From Bryoerythrophyllum caledonicum (lineage: Eukaryota; Streptophyta; Bryopsida; Pottiales; Pottiaceae): 64,000 nucleotides of DNA. Numbering within the stretch: position 1 is the stretch's first letter; each line of letters begins with the position of its first letter. Positions 46,981 to 59,274 of the stretch are shown piece by piece. The stretch lies in assembly GCA_963971425.1 (NCBI GenBank), contig OZ020524.1, positions 7,054,417 through 7,118,416 of the forward strand, in the 5' to 3' direction. The translations under genes were made by a program, and so were the position numbers. Below the pieces are notes generated by a model. That model was not told the origin of the DNA. It saw only the letters and a list, made by a program, of their open reading frames with translations, and searched no databases.

Positions 46981-47998
46981 TCCTACGTCAAAAGGAGGAT
47001 AGTCCATTAAAAATGAGGTAAGTTCCAAATCCAAACATTTCACAGTTGTGCCACAACGAGATCGAATGGGGATGTTATTTGGTCAAAGGTCATCCATGTA
47101 TGTTAAACAAATACCAGTAACTGAACACAGACAGTAACTGGACGTTAACAAGAAACTTGGACAATTACTGGATATATCAGTAAAGAATACGAACAAAACT
47201 AGACATGAACCAAATATAACCCTAGATATGTATTAATATTTGGAGATTCACAAAAATTAAGATGAGAACATAAAAACCATAAAAAGGAAGAGCAAACAAC
47301 AAAAGCAACAAATGTGTATGGAGGGAAGAAAACAAGAGAAGAGAACCTAAACCAGTTGAGAACGATTAGGGCAGAACTGAGACCTAAGACTCAAAGGAAT
47401 TAGGTAAGGAAAAAGGGTGTAGCTGGAAATCAGATCCGGACATCCAGTGGGAAATGAACCAAAAAGGAAGCAGTGGCTAGACTAGTGTTATCCCAGGGAG
47501 AATGTTGGCAGAGAATATTTGACAGCAAAACAAATGATCTAAAACGGAGAAAGGACCTAACCTGAATGACGAGCATGTACTACTGAGTACTGGTATGAGT
47601 CGGGTGATCTGGATATAGAAACATGATAGTGGTAAAGACCAGAATATGTACAGGTGAAAAAAGCAATACCAGAGGAGGTAACTGACTGGAGGACCACACA
47701 CTAGAGTATTGGAGAAGCATACTACTGGAGTGATACAACAGAGAAATCGCAACATACAGTGGCAGCACCTGCTACAGGATGGGAGGGTGACTATGAAGGT
47801 CTAGACATGGAGCTCACAGCAAGATTCGAAGCACAACAAGAGAAGAGACGAACAACACATAGAATCTAGGAGCAGAAAGTAGAAGCGGAGGATACTACAG
47901 GGCACCAAAATCCAAGCTCGGAGGAGAGCACCACAAATCGGCAACATCCAATCGACATGGAAATTACTGGAGATAATTTATCATAGGAGGCATACAAT

Positions 47999-49478
47999 TT
48001 GCCCCATAGAAGGCAAGACGGACCCGGGGATCTAGGAGAGCTCCAGATTTGGACAAGGCACGACGACAGTGAAGCAGAGCGAGCACCGGAGATGAACCGG
48101 AGGAAGTTTGGAGTCCGAGAGGGTATACTCCACCACCGATGGGAGCTGGTCAAGACAGATATCAACATGCAAGTCCATGATCCAAACCCAGAGGATAGGA
48201 TGGATTTTAGAGCATGGAAAAGACTGCCAACTGCAAGGTATGAAGCTCAAACTCCAGACAATCTACGTGCAAGTTTGGATGAAATTAGTCAGAGGTTGGG
48301 ACAGAAATATCCAAGGAGATATGGTCCAGACATGGGACGTCCAGGACTGGACCAGCACATGAGTAATCAGGAATTACCACCTGCACGAAGGACACCAATG
48401 GACCACTTCACAGAAGAAGAAGATCTTGACCATGATCTGGAGTTCATCGCTGAACAAAGCCTAAAGGCGTATGCTGGATGAGTTTAAGGTTCAACAGAAG
48501 GCAGAGAAGGAGGCAAGATGTCAACGGACACAAGGAGACCCAATACTGCAGAATCGGAGGGAGTGGAGCTACCAGACTAGATCCGGACCTGAACTCCCAG
48601 AAGCTATGAGGCTACTGCACGAGCAGACCCAACGTCAGGATGCAGAAAAGATATGACAAGAAGAGCAACGGTGCTGGGAAGTCCAGAGAGCCAAAGACAT
48701 TCAACGGCGGAAGGAAGAAGCACGGCAAAATACTTTCCGATGGTGGGAAGCATGGGTGAGCGCTGCCGAGCCATCTACAGAAGCACCAAAACTCGATCCA
48801 TTAAGAAGATGGAGACACTATCCAGAAACCGATCCTCGAGGTCATTTAGGAGGCTCATCCAGACCACAAGGTCCAGAAGAATGGGAATACGTGGACCAAC
48901 GGCCCCCCAAAATAATGGGAGCGACATCATTGTCCAGACCCAACGGGATGGAAGCCGGTCCAGGAGGTCCAACCCATCCAACGGGAAACTTACGAAGGCC
49001 ACCAGAACCGGCGAACTATATGGAACAGTCGTATGTGGACACCTATGCTACGGTCTATCCACCTCAGGTCATTCGACCAAAGCCTAGACCCATGGCATCA
49101 GAATTTGTTCGAATGGGTCCACCTCCTAGTCTGGCTCCGAAACCAAACCCCAGCTATCTACCAATGGTGGATAACAGACCACTAAACACTGGAGAAGCAG
49201 ACTACCGAGGACCTATCCGCGCATATCCAGAGCCAACGCATCCCCCACTACGTTATTTGGCTGGACCTCTAGCTGCAATTCCAGTCTGGAGAACCGCAGC
49301 ACCCCCGGTGGTGGTACCAAACATGAAACCCCTACCATATACCAAGAACAAGGAAGGGAGTAATCCAGATGCTCACATACTCCAGTTTGAGAGGACATTG
49401 TGGCATAATGGAGAAACTGACAAACAAGTTTTCATCAACTTGTTTGGAACCACGTTGGGAGATAAAATTGGAGCCTGG
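47999..49478 (+). pseudogene. Gag capsid region, 5' part
   Basis: A Glu/Arg-rich frame from 47999 to 48481 is followed, after a frame change, by a frame from 48471 that passes one TGA (48654-48656) and continues to 49478. The last part is Pro-rich, then reads NPDAHILQFERTLWHNGETD and TTLGDKIGAW. This matches the start of the retrotransposon Gag capsid domain, with its conserved Trp. It stops because the nested LTR is inserted exactly after the Trp codon. Confidence 0.7.
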
Positions 49479-50032
49479 TGTTAAGCAGAGAACCAGGATT
49501 AGCGGACCTGGATAGTAGTTTTCATTTTTTGGACTCCATTTGAGTTTTTTAGCTCTCTAGTGGATGAACCTGACTAGGCGGATGATTTCCGTCATGGACA
49601 AATTTTCATCCACTGGGCTGGCCAGATGAAACCTGGCCAGACGGATGATTTCCGTCATGACCAATTTCATCCACCAATTGGATGAAACTGGGCAATTGGA
49701 TGACTTTCATCCATCCCGGTGTTCATCCACCGGATGACCTTTGTTAGGGCTTGGAGCTCTCTCTCTCTCTCACACACTTGGAACTTGGAGTTAGAGCTTA
49801 GACACAAATAGAGTTTGAGTAGTTTTGGAGGTGTTTTGAGGTCACATTGAGTTGGAGAGACTTTGCTATGTATAAACTATGAGCTAGCCAATAAAATCCG
49901 ACGTGATTTGAGGTTTTACAAGGTGTTTTGAGCAAATCAAGGTTTCTTAGGGTTTCTTAGGGTTTCTTAGGGTTTCTTAGGGTTTCTAGGGTTTATGTGA
50001 AAGTGAGTTTGTAGATCAACCTCCCTTTAACA
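49479..50032 (+). repeat. 5' LTR of the nested element
   Basis: 554 bp, 10 bp longer than its partner because of one extra TTTCTTAGGG unit in a short tandem run near its end. It differs from the 3' LTR at roughly one site in twenty by eye, mostly transitions. Confidence 0.92.
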
Positions 50033-50889
50033 TTGGCGACCATGCACAAGTTCAAGTCATGTGGCTCTTGCTACAAAGAGGCAACTAGGATTTGACGCTT
50101 GGAGATCTAGATCTAGGGTTTTAAAAGCTTGTTTTTGAAAAATTTGGTTGTTTTTGAGTTGCATCTTAGGTTTAGAGTGTTTTTCTACTCATTGCGCTAC
50201 TAGGGTTTTACGAGTTTTTGTCAAAATCCCAACATTTGTGATTTTTTAGGAAGAGGAAAAATTAGGGTTTCTGGCCATATTAGTCGTAGCTGCCCAGTTT
50301 TGGCCCAGTCGAGCGGTAGTTTTGGCCTAGTCCAAGTAGTAGTTCAGGCCCAGTCCAGGCCCAATTGAGGCATAGTCCCAGCGACAGTTCAGGCCCAATC
50401 CAGGCAGCAGTTCAGGCCCAGTCCAGGCAGTCCAACCCGCCTATCGTGCCCAAAAGCAGGAGGTGGAGGTGACCAGGACCTGGAGGTGATCAGGACCTGG
50501 AGTCGGCCGCGCAAGAGCTAATCAGGATCCGGCAACAGTCGGCAGCCAACAACAAATCTCCAAGAAAGTTTCCTTTCCCATTTCTAATTCTGGATTTATA
50601 ATTTTTTTGCTCCCAGTCACATTTTAGTAATTTGTGTGGATGTTTAGCGGAGCTTTCAAGACGTTTAGCGAAACTTTCTTGACACTTAGAGAACTTTTCT
50701 AGATGTTTAGCGGCAATTTTAGAGGCAGTTTTAGATGGAGTTTTGGAGCCAGTTTTAGTGGCACTTTTAGCCTATTCTGTAGCGGTTATTGTTGGGCTAC
50801 CCCAGACGTTTTGCAGCCAGTTCAGCCCGATGGTGTGTTTATTCGGCAGAGACAATAGCCAGCCTAAAGACAATCTAGCAGTGGGCCCA

Positions 50890-53390
50890 GTTCTGGACTG
50901 ATGGTATCACTCCCGCGACACCCAGAGACCCGGAGGCTTTTAGCTGCAGCCAGGCCGGAGTCCCAACCTGGCCACCCGATCACTTCCAATGACAGCCGGA
51001 GACCCGGAGGCTTCAAGATGCAGCCAGCTTGGAGTCCCGATCCGACCATCCGATCACTTCCAGTGACACCCAGAGACGTGGAGGCTTCAAGATGCAGCCA
51101 ACCTGGAGTCCCAATCGAGACATTCGAGCACTTCTGGTGACACCCGGAGACCTGGAGGCTTCTAGCTACAGCCAGCCCGGAGTCCAAACCCGGACATCTG
51201 AGAACTTCCGGTGACACCCAGATACTCGGAGGCTTCCAGCTACAGCCAACCCGAAGTCTCAACCCGGCCATGCGATCACTTCTATGACACTCAGAGACCC
51301 GGAGGCTTCCAACTGCAGTCAATCTAGAGTCCTAACCCGGCCATCTGATTATTTCCTGTGACAATAGGATACCTGGAGGCTTCGTGCTACAGCCAGCCCA
51401 GAGTGCCAACCCGGATATCCGAGCACTTCCCGTGACACCCAGAGACCCAGAGGCTTTTAGCTACAGCCAACCCGAAGTCTCAACCTAGCCATGCGATCAC
51501 TCCTGTGACACCCAGAGACCCGGAGGCTTTCAACTACAGCCAGTCTAGAGTCCTAACCCGACCATTCGGTTATTTTCTGTGACAATTGGAGACCTGGAGG
51601 ATTCGTGCTACAGCCAGCCTAGAGTGCCAACCCGGACATCCGAGTACTTCCGGTGACACCCAGAGACCCGGAGGCTTCTAGTTGCAGCCAGCCTGGAGTC
51701 CCAACCTTATCATCCGATCACTTCCAGTCACACCTGAAGACCAGTAGGCTTCCAACTACAACCAGCCGGGAGTCCAAACCCGGCCATTCGATCACTTCTG
51801 GTGGCACCCAGAGACTTGGAGGCTTTCAACTGCAGCCAGCCAGGAGTCACAACCCGGCCATCCGGACACTTCGAGTAACATCCAAGGACTCGAAGGCTTC
51901 CACTTCTAGCCAACCCGGAGTCTGAACCCGGCCATCTGATTACTTCCAGTGACACCGGTAGACCCGGAGGCTTCCAACTGCAGCTAGCGCGGAGTCCAAA
52001 CCTCGCCATCCGATTAAATCCTGTGAGACCCGGAGGCTTCCAGCAGCAGGTAGCCCGTAGTGCCAACCCGGCCATCCGATCACATCGAGTAACACCAGGA
52101 GACCTGGTAGCTTCCAGCTGTAGCCAGCGTGGAGTCCCAACCCGGACATCCGAGCAATTCCGGTGACATCCGGTGACCCGAAGGCTCCAGCTACAACCAA
52201 CGCGGAGTCTCTACCCGGACATCCGAGCACTTCCGGTGACTCCCAGAGACCCGGAGGCTTCCAACTGCAGCCAACCTCGAGTCCCAACCCGGACATCTGA
52301 GCACTTCCGGTGACACCCGGAGACGCGGAGGCCTTTAGTTGTCGCCAGCCCGGAGTCCGAATCCGGCCATCCGATCACTTCCAGTGACATCCGGCGACCC
52401 GGAGGCTTCCAGCTACAGCCAGCGCGTAGTCCCTACCCGGACATCCGAGCACTTCCGGTGACTCCCGGAGACCCGGAGGCTTCTAGCTGCAGCCATCCCG
52501 GAGTCCCAATCCGGCCATCCGTTCACTTTCAGGGACACCCGGCTACTCGGAGGCTTCCAATTGCAGCCAGCCCGGAGTCCCAATCCGGCCATCCGATTAT
52601 TTCCTGTGACACCCGGAGACTCAGAGGCTTCTAGCTGTATCCAGCACGGAGTCCCAACTCGGACATCCAAGCACTTCCACTGACACCCGGAGACCTAAAG
52701 GCTTCCAGCTGCAGCCAGCCAGGAGTCCTAATCCTGCCATCCGATTACTTCCAGTGATACCGAGAGACTTGGAGGCTTTCAGCTGCAGCTAGCCTGGAGT
52801 CCCAATCCGTCCATCCGATTATTTCATGTGACACCAAGAGACCTGGAGGCTTCGAGGTGCAGCCAGCCTGGAGTCCCAATCGAGACATTTGAGTACTTCT
52901 GGTGACACCCGGAGATCCGGAGGCTTCCAGTTTCAGCCAGCCCAGAGTTCGAATCTGGCCATCTGAATATTTCCAGTGACACCCGGAGACCTGGAACCTT
53001 CCAGCTGACCTCAACCCGGAGTCCCAACCCGGACATCTAAGCACTTCCGATGACACCTGGAGACTAGGAGACCTCCCAGCTGAAATCAACCTGGAGTCCC
53101 AACCCGGACATCCGATCATATCCTGTGACACCTTGAGACCTGGAGGCTTCCAACTGCAGCCGACCCGGAGTCCCAACCCGGACATCCGATCACTTCTGGT
53201 GATACCCGGAGACCCGGAGACCTTCCAGCTGCCGCCAATCCGGAGTCCCAACCCGGACATCCGATCATTTCCAGTGACACCCGGAGACCTGGAGGCTTCC
53301 AGTTGCTGCCAACCAGGAGTCCCAACCCGAACATACGATCATTTCCAATGACACCCGGAGACCCAGCGGCCTTCGAGCTGCGGACAACCT
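50890..53390 (+). repeat. 74-bp tandem array, about 33 units
   Basis: CGGAGGCTT marks each unit, at 50931, 51005, 51079, 51153 and 51227, an exact 74-bp period. Consensus parts are CCAGCTGCAGCCAGCCCGGA, GTCCCAACCCGGACATCCGA and CACTTCCGGTGACACCCGGA. Because 74 is not a multiple of three, the minus strand cycles through all three frames and stays open for long runs, giving several repeat-only frames (for example 52745-53260). Confidence 0.95.
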
Positions 53391-54285
53391 AGAGTCCGAA
53401 CTCGGATTTCCAGCTCTAACTCAATCCGGAGGTTCCAGACCGGAAACCCAAACATGTTCAATGAACACTGGAAACTCGCCAGTCTTCCAGCTGCAGTCAA
53501 CACCGGCGTACCACCCGGACTAGGGGACTATTCCACTCCAGAAGGAGATGGTGCACCCGGACCAGGGAAGTTTCCGGAAACACATCTTTCAAGTTAAAAA
53601 CTAAAAATTAAAAAAAGAAATACAAAAGGAAAGAGAAAAAATAAAAAAATAAAAAAATAAAATGAAAAAGATGTTATGTTAGGAGGTAATATTTGCAAAG
53701 GAAAATTCCAGCTACAATATGCGGACACTACTCACTAGGCAACACCTAGACTAGAGGAATACACTGCTAACCGGAAAGGAGGAAAGATAGTGGATGGTTG
53801 GCGAGATTGCAAGACCAGGGCAGTATATCGGCACCCGGAAAGGGAGGACCACAGGAGGGACGGAGGACAAAGGAGATCCCCGATCACTACCCGGGCACCT
53901 AGGGAAGACCAGATACTGAAGTAGCTGCCAAGATAACTCAACCAGGCCAACACCGGAAGTCAGTCACCGGAAGTAGAAGACAATTCACTTAGCATGAATG
54001 GTGACCAGGGAGGAGAAGGTCTAGGAGATGTAGGGAGTCAATTCCAACAACCGCGTACATCCCGGCTAGTAGTGCGGCCGGATAAATTGGAGGTTTACAC
54101 GGTCATGGGCGGACCACATAATACCTCGGAGGCCAACGTATGGCAAGCCTCACATAACTGGAGCAGCTCGTGAGAAAATACGTTGGGGGCATACTCGAAG
54201 GCAACACCAGAAGGAGTCATAGATGACCTTAAAAAAAAACAAAAAAAAAACATCGGAGGATTGATGTAGTTTAGAAGGGGGATAA
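53391..54285 (+). other. Non-coding 3' interior of the nested element
   Basis: No recognisable domain. Ends with A-rich runs and the polypurine tract at about 54270-54285. Confidence 0.5.
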
Positions 54286-54829
54286 TGTTAAGCGGAGAAC
54301 GAGGATTAGCGGACCCGGGTAGTAATTTTCATTTTTTGGACTCCATTTGAGTTTTTTAGCTCTCTAGTGGATGAACCTGACTAGGCGGATGATTTCCGTC
54401 CTGGACAGTTTTTCATCCAGTGGGCTGGCCAGATGAAACCTGGCCAGGCAGATAATTTCCGTCCTGACCAGTTTCATCGACCAGTTGGATGAACATGGGC
54501 AGCTGGATGACTTTCATCCAGCCCAGTGTTCATCCGCCGGATGACCTTTGTTAGGGCTTGGAGCTCTCTCTCTCTCTCACACACTTGGAATTTGGAATTA
54601 GAGCTTAGACACGATTATGGTTTGAGTAGTTTTGGAGGTGTTTTGAGGTCACATTGAGTTGGAGAGACTTTGCTATGTATAAACTATGAGCTAGCCAATA
54701 AAATCCGACGTGATTTGAGGTTTTATTAGGTGTTTTGAGCAAATCAAGGTTTCTTAGGGTTTCTTAGGGTTTCTTAGGATTTCTAGGGTTCATGTGAAAG
54801 TGAGTTTGTAGATCAACCTCCCTTTAACA
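54286..54829 (+). repeat. 3' LTR of the nested element
   Basis: 544 bp, starts TGTTAAGCGGAGAACGAGGA and ends CCTTTAACA, followed directly by the CCTAG target duplication. Confidence 0.92.
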
Positions 54830-55324
54830 CCTAGTATGAGACATACCTGGAGAATCACCTTTATTGTTCATGGAGGACATGAAGGCAGCATTTCGGAAGC
54901 GCTATCGGAGCCAGACTACTGATGAAGCATTATACCGGGAACTGAAGTCCTTTGCCCAACATATTGGAGAAAAAGTCCAAGATTCCTATGACCGGTTCAT
55001 GACTTCATGACATTGATCAAATGTCTACAATGGGATCCAGGAGAGGGCTTCCGGATTACTAACTTCAGAGTTGGACTTTTGGAGTACATCAAGTTAAGGA
55101 CCAGTATTGCTCCAGCCCGGACGCTGACAGAGTTACTGGATGCAGCACTTCGATGTGAGGAGAACTGTACGGACCTGAATGGAAAAACAACAAGCATCAA
55201 GATCCATATAAACAACTCCAGTGGCAAGGGAGGGGGTACCACAAGTAAGGCGGTCACTCCGGAAGCACCCAAGAAATTCTGCACCCGGTGTAAACGTGCA
55301 GGACATCTAAAGCCCAATTGCTAG
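54830..55324 (+). pseudogene. Gag capsid region, 3' part, and first zinc knuckle
   Basis: Resumes the outer element's gag after the nested insertion. YETYL follows the target duplication, then, after a frameshift, MEDMKAAFRKRYRSQ and SYDRFMT. An 8-bp TTCATGAC duplication near 55000 shifts the frame again before LIKCLQWDPGEGFRI and the knuckle CTRCKRAGHLKPNC (C-x2-C-x4-H-x4-C). A TAG follows the last Cys at 55322-55324. Gag packages element RNA. Confidence 0.8.
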
Positions 55325-56197
55325 TTTAATCCAGATAATCCACAAACACTGCCTCGCAGAACCACGGAAGGGGCATTAGTGAATGTCAATGAAGTCCGGA
55401 TCCAGCCAGAGTCAAATCAAGGCGCACAATAGAATTCTTCCGGAAGCTACTCCAGACCAATGTATTTGCGCACTGGAGGTGGGGACTCCAATTATAATAG
55501 ACTAGAGGTTTGCCACTTATGCGGTCAACCGGGGCACCAGAGATACAACTGCCCATGCAAGAAAGAGTGGGAAGAGTTTCTTGCGACGACGACTAAGAAC
55601 AAGGCTAATCCAGCCCACCACGTCAGCAACGTGGAGATCGAGTTACTGGAGGAAGAAGATCCAGTTGCAGTAGCCAGCTTGACTAGAGCTCAGTGTCTCA
55701 AGGCAAGATTAGCAGCACCAGACATGGATGCCATGACACCTGAACCTCGGAGTGCATGGACTGAGGCATACTGGAAAGAAGAAGAGAGATTGACGAACGA
55801 GATGATGGATACTATCAAGGAGATGCAAGAGCGGGAGCAGGCCAATCAAGGAACGACCTCTACTGAGCCCACTCTAGACCCAAACAAGGAAGTTGTACCT
55901 TCCTCTTCTGAAGATTGGTTGGAATTTCAAGACTCTGATGTCCTGGAAAGTCCAATCCGGACCAAGGAGACCACACCAAGCGAGTTACCTAAGTCTGGAG
56001 GTTCAGCACACATCACTCCTGGAGTTGGGAGGAAGATATTACAGAGTCCAGTAACGGTGACTCTAGGGCAGCTACTGCACATGGCTCCCAACCTCAGTGA
56101 CTTTATGAAAACTCACTTGTTTCCATTTCTAGAACCACGGGCAACTCCAGACCCGAGTACCATCCCGAAGACCAGTCCAGAAACATCTAGGGTATAG
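55325..56197 (+). pseudogene. Gag second zinc knuckle and linker
   Basis: The second knuckle, CHLCGQPGHQRYNC, is in the open frame 55460-56197. The same sequence upstream to 55325 is open apart from a TAG at about 55428. The rest is an acidic linker rich in Glu, Pro and Ser that ends at TAG 56195-56197. Confidence 0.8.
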
Positions 56198-56218
56198 AGT
56201 CCAGTTTCCAGTGCGGCA

Positions 56219-56965
56219 GTGGATGTGGATTGGAACCTACTTGTACTGCGCGTACAAATTGGTACTAGAACTTTCAAAAATGTTCTGTTGGATGGAGGAT
56301 CTGGAGTTAATCTCATCACGGATGAGAAGCGGAAGCGTTTGGGCCTGAGAGACCCACAATCTGCACCGTATAGATTACGTATGGCAGATCAGACTGTCGT
56401 GGAACCACTGGGCCTTATCCGGAATGTCAAGATTCTCATTCATGGTATTCCATACATGATTAGTCTTACGATGATCAAGAACAAGGAGGTTAACGAAGCT
56501 TACAGCATGTTGCTTGGAAGGCCATGGCTGACAGATGCCAAAGTCCAACACGATTGGGGCAACAACCTTGTGACAATTCGAGGAGGTGGCACGGTGAAAA
56601 CCATTCCGGTTAATGAGCGCATAGACCTGGACCTGGACCCGGATCAAGACCAACAGCGAGATCAAGATCCAGACCACGACCGGAAGCAAGAGCAAGACTT
56701 GCTGACAATGAAAAATGCGGACCAAAGATTACCAGAGATTGTTTGCAGTTTAAATCAACAGGGTGTGAGAGGAGCGGCGATATTTCACATGGCAACTATG
56801 AAGCAGTATGCATGCTCAAGAGGTTATGGTGGTCTGTATCAGTATCCACTTCCCGAGCACTATACCGGACCATATGGTGGTGTATCCGGACATTATGATA
56901 TGAGCACCGGACCTAGAGGCTATATGCCACAGCTTCTTCCGCACTCTGGAGTTCCACCTTACTAG
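56219..56965 (+). pseudogene. Retrotransposon aspartic protease
   Basis: NVLLDGGSGVNLIT has the Asp of the pepsin/retropepsin active site, in the LDGGSG form common in plant Ty3-type elements, and MLLGRPWLTDAKV is the C-terminal conserved block. The protease processes Gag and Pol. An Asp/Gln-rich tail (DLDPDQDQQRDQDPDHD) and a Tyr/Gly/Pro-rich tail follow, in place of reverse transcriptase. It ends at TAG 56963-56965, with further Pro-rich coding-like sequence to about 57200 broken by stops. Confidence 0.82.
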
Positions 56966-57219
56966 CAGTATTATCCGATGGCTCCACTTGTTACCTTTCC
57001 GGAGTCAGTCGAAGCACCTCTTGACCCTCCAAGAGGGGATTTGCCTATGACACCTAGTACGGAGATATGTTCAGGTCCATAACAAATTCAAGAGTTGGCA
57101 ACTATGTCCGGATCCGGACATGGTACGCAATCAGAGACTCGACCCGAGTCTGGAGTTAGAGCGCCAAGCAGCGAGGGTCTTTCCAACATGGTGGTTACTC
57201 CGTCTAGTAACTAGAATTT

Positions 57220-57421
57220 TCCGGTAGGTTTCATCCACTGTCAATTCCAGACAGTGTCATCCACTATCAAGCCTCGACAGATTCATCCACTTTCAAGTCC
57301 GGACAGTTTCGACCACTGTCCATACTTTTCCACCCATAACTACTGAGTAACCAAAAAATTACTACCCGGACGTTCACAATATGCTAAATCTCCGGTTAAC
57401 ATTATCCCCCTTTTGAATAGC
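57220..57421 (-). repeat. Inverted LTR start with polypurine tract
   Basis: Read on the minus strand: AAAAGGGGGATAA then TGTTAACCGGAGATTTAGCA, continuing about 180 bp into the outer LTR sequence and stopping. It therefore carries a polypurine tract and the 5' fifth of an LTR, in opposite orientation to the rest of the element. Confidence 0.88.
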
Positions 57422-57724
57422 ATCTGCCCTGCCGGATGAAAGATAAAGATTCATCCAATTTTGCATTATCTCAAACAAAGATTTGTCCAAACATAGGTTT
57501 AACATTCCTTCCAAACTTATTTTATGCTTCTGTGTTGACTAAGAGGTTTAGAATGATTGGGTTGTTATTTTTATAAAAATTCTCCATTGGCTCCAAGGAT
57601 GGAGATGCCCGTAAAGCATCCGATGGTGGCTCCTATTCATGTGCTAAGAGGTGGATGTTATAGATTCATTTGAAAAGCGGTTGTGTGCTTCACTAAGAGG
57701 AAGACGAAAGAATATTCTTCCCCT

Positions 57725-58450
57725 TCTCAAATTAGGAAGTGATAATATTGTACTCCTTTGATATCCACCAAACCAATTTTTGGACTTTTTAAGTAGAGAA
57801 TCTCAATTGACATGAGAAAGAAATAGAATATACACTAGATGTACACATTTCCAAAATCAAATCATGGTTTAGAGTTATAGACCTCTTGGAATACTACATA
57901 CACTAAAAATACAATAAATTCTTTTAATGAAAAAATGAAGATGAACACAGTTTTCGAAGGAAACTGGCGTGAATGTAATGTCTATTTGTTCTCTTTATTT
58001 AGTTATAGTGCCCATAAGACATAGATTAATGAAATAGAACTACTACCTGCTTTCAAGGATAGACAATAGTCTATAGACACCGAGTCTAGAATCTTTAATT
58101 GATAATTAATAACTACACTAGTATGAAGAGACTAGTGACCAATATTTAGTAAAATTGGTGGTTGTTTCTAATTTGAGTAGAGGTGTAATAGATAGTGTTT
58201 ATGAAGAGAAATTATGAAAAACCAAATATTGAGCTCATGTTGGTTGGTTTAGGTGTTTGTCACATTTGTTTGGTCTAGGTTTGAACTAGTATTGAACCAA
58301 TAACAAGATTTTGTGAGACCTACCTAGTACCAATATTAGAATTTTAATAAAATGTCATCGGGGTTGGATACCAAGTATCACAGGGATCATATTTTTACAA
58401 ACCTAGTATGAGTATGAGTATCAATCTTGCAAAAATAAAGCTTCAAGGTA
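57725..58450 (+). repeat. Dispersed ~730-bp repeat, copy 2
   Basis: Matches 39965-40728 in the same orientation (TAGAGAATCTCAATTGACAT, TACACTAGATGTACACATTT, AATCTTGCAAAAATAAAGCT). Confidence 0.85.
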
Positions 58451-59274
58451 TCAATATCAAGTATCATTGTAGTAAAGTATCAAGCATCAAATGTAATACC
58501 AGTAGAATATGCACACTGGTATGGTATTGATTTGTCGTATTACTTTTCTCAACTTTTTTCTTTTGAAGAACCTCTTTTTGACGTAAATTTTTTTTACTGA
58601 TTTAATAAAATTGAACATAATATATTTGCAGTCAAGTAACTTTGAACATGAACATACTAACTCAAATGCAAATGATTAAACACACAAAAAAAAACAACAA
58701 ATGTTGTACAATAGGGTGACATTCAAATTGGCCGTTTAGTAGTTCCAGGGATAGTGTCCTACACTGCTGCCAACTTCGACACCCTCCCCAAAGCTGAGAA
58801 ATTGTTATTTTACCATGAAAATTTGGGGACAACATCATCTTTATGTTGAAAACATGCATACCAAATTTCAAGTCCAGGAGACTTATACAAAAAAACTTAT
58901 GCAAGATCTACCAACATGGGATAGCTGTGAGAAAAGTGTCACAACTGCCAACTTTGACACCCTCCCAAGAATTGAGGAAATTTTTTTTGCCCATGAAATT
59001 TTTGGAGCAAAAACATTTTTATGTTGTTTGCATGTGTGGAAAATTTCAAGTCCAAAAGACCCATACAAAAAATAATATACCAAATCTACCAACATGTGTA
59101 GTTTTGAGAAACAAAGGGGAAAACCATTTTACTACTTCCAACTTTGACGCCCTCCTTAGGATTGAGTTTTTGTTGATACATAGTGAAATTTTTGGCACAA
59201 GATCATCTCTGCGCTGGTAACATGTAGGATCAATTTCAAAGCCAAAAGATGTACACAAAAAAGTTATTCCATAT

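Larger units (their letters stand above)
49479..54829 (+). mobile_element. Nested non-coding LTR retrotransposon (LARD-like), 5.35 kb
   Basis: Two direct LTRs (49479-50032 and 54286-54829) both start TGTTAAGC and end CCCTTTAACA. Target duplication CCTGG on the left and CCTAG on the right is 5 bp with one mutation. Leader TTGGCGACCATGCACAAG follows the left LTR, and polypurine tract AGAAGGGGGATAA precedes the right one. The 4.25-kb interior has no gag or pol, mostly a 74-bp array, so replication must use proteins from another element, plausibly the related outer family. Confidence 0.92.
44675..57401 (+). mobile_element. Outer LTR retrotransposon, gag-protease only, disrupted
   Basis: Begins with a TG...CA long terminal repeat and a conserved leader, carries gag and aspartic-protease coding relics, and is interrupted at 49479-54829 by a nested element. 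No reverse transcriptase, RNase H or integrase frame is visible. The 3' end is not a direct LTR; instead a ~180-bp inverted LTR fragment ends the region. This is either a gag-only non-autonomous element (compare TR-GAG types) or a rearranged Ty3-type element that lost pol. Confidence 0.75.

Noticed and set aside
56219-57200. Reverse transcriptase downstream of the protease
   Set aside because: I looked for the expected reverse transcriptase, RNase H and integrase motifs; the region is acidic and Pro/Tyr-rich and then reaches the inverted LTR piece.
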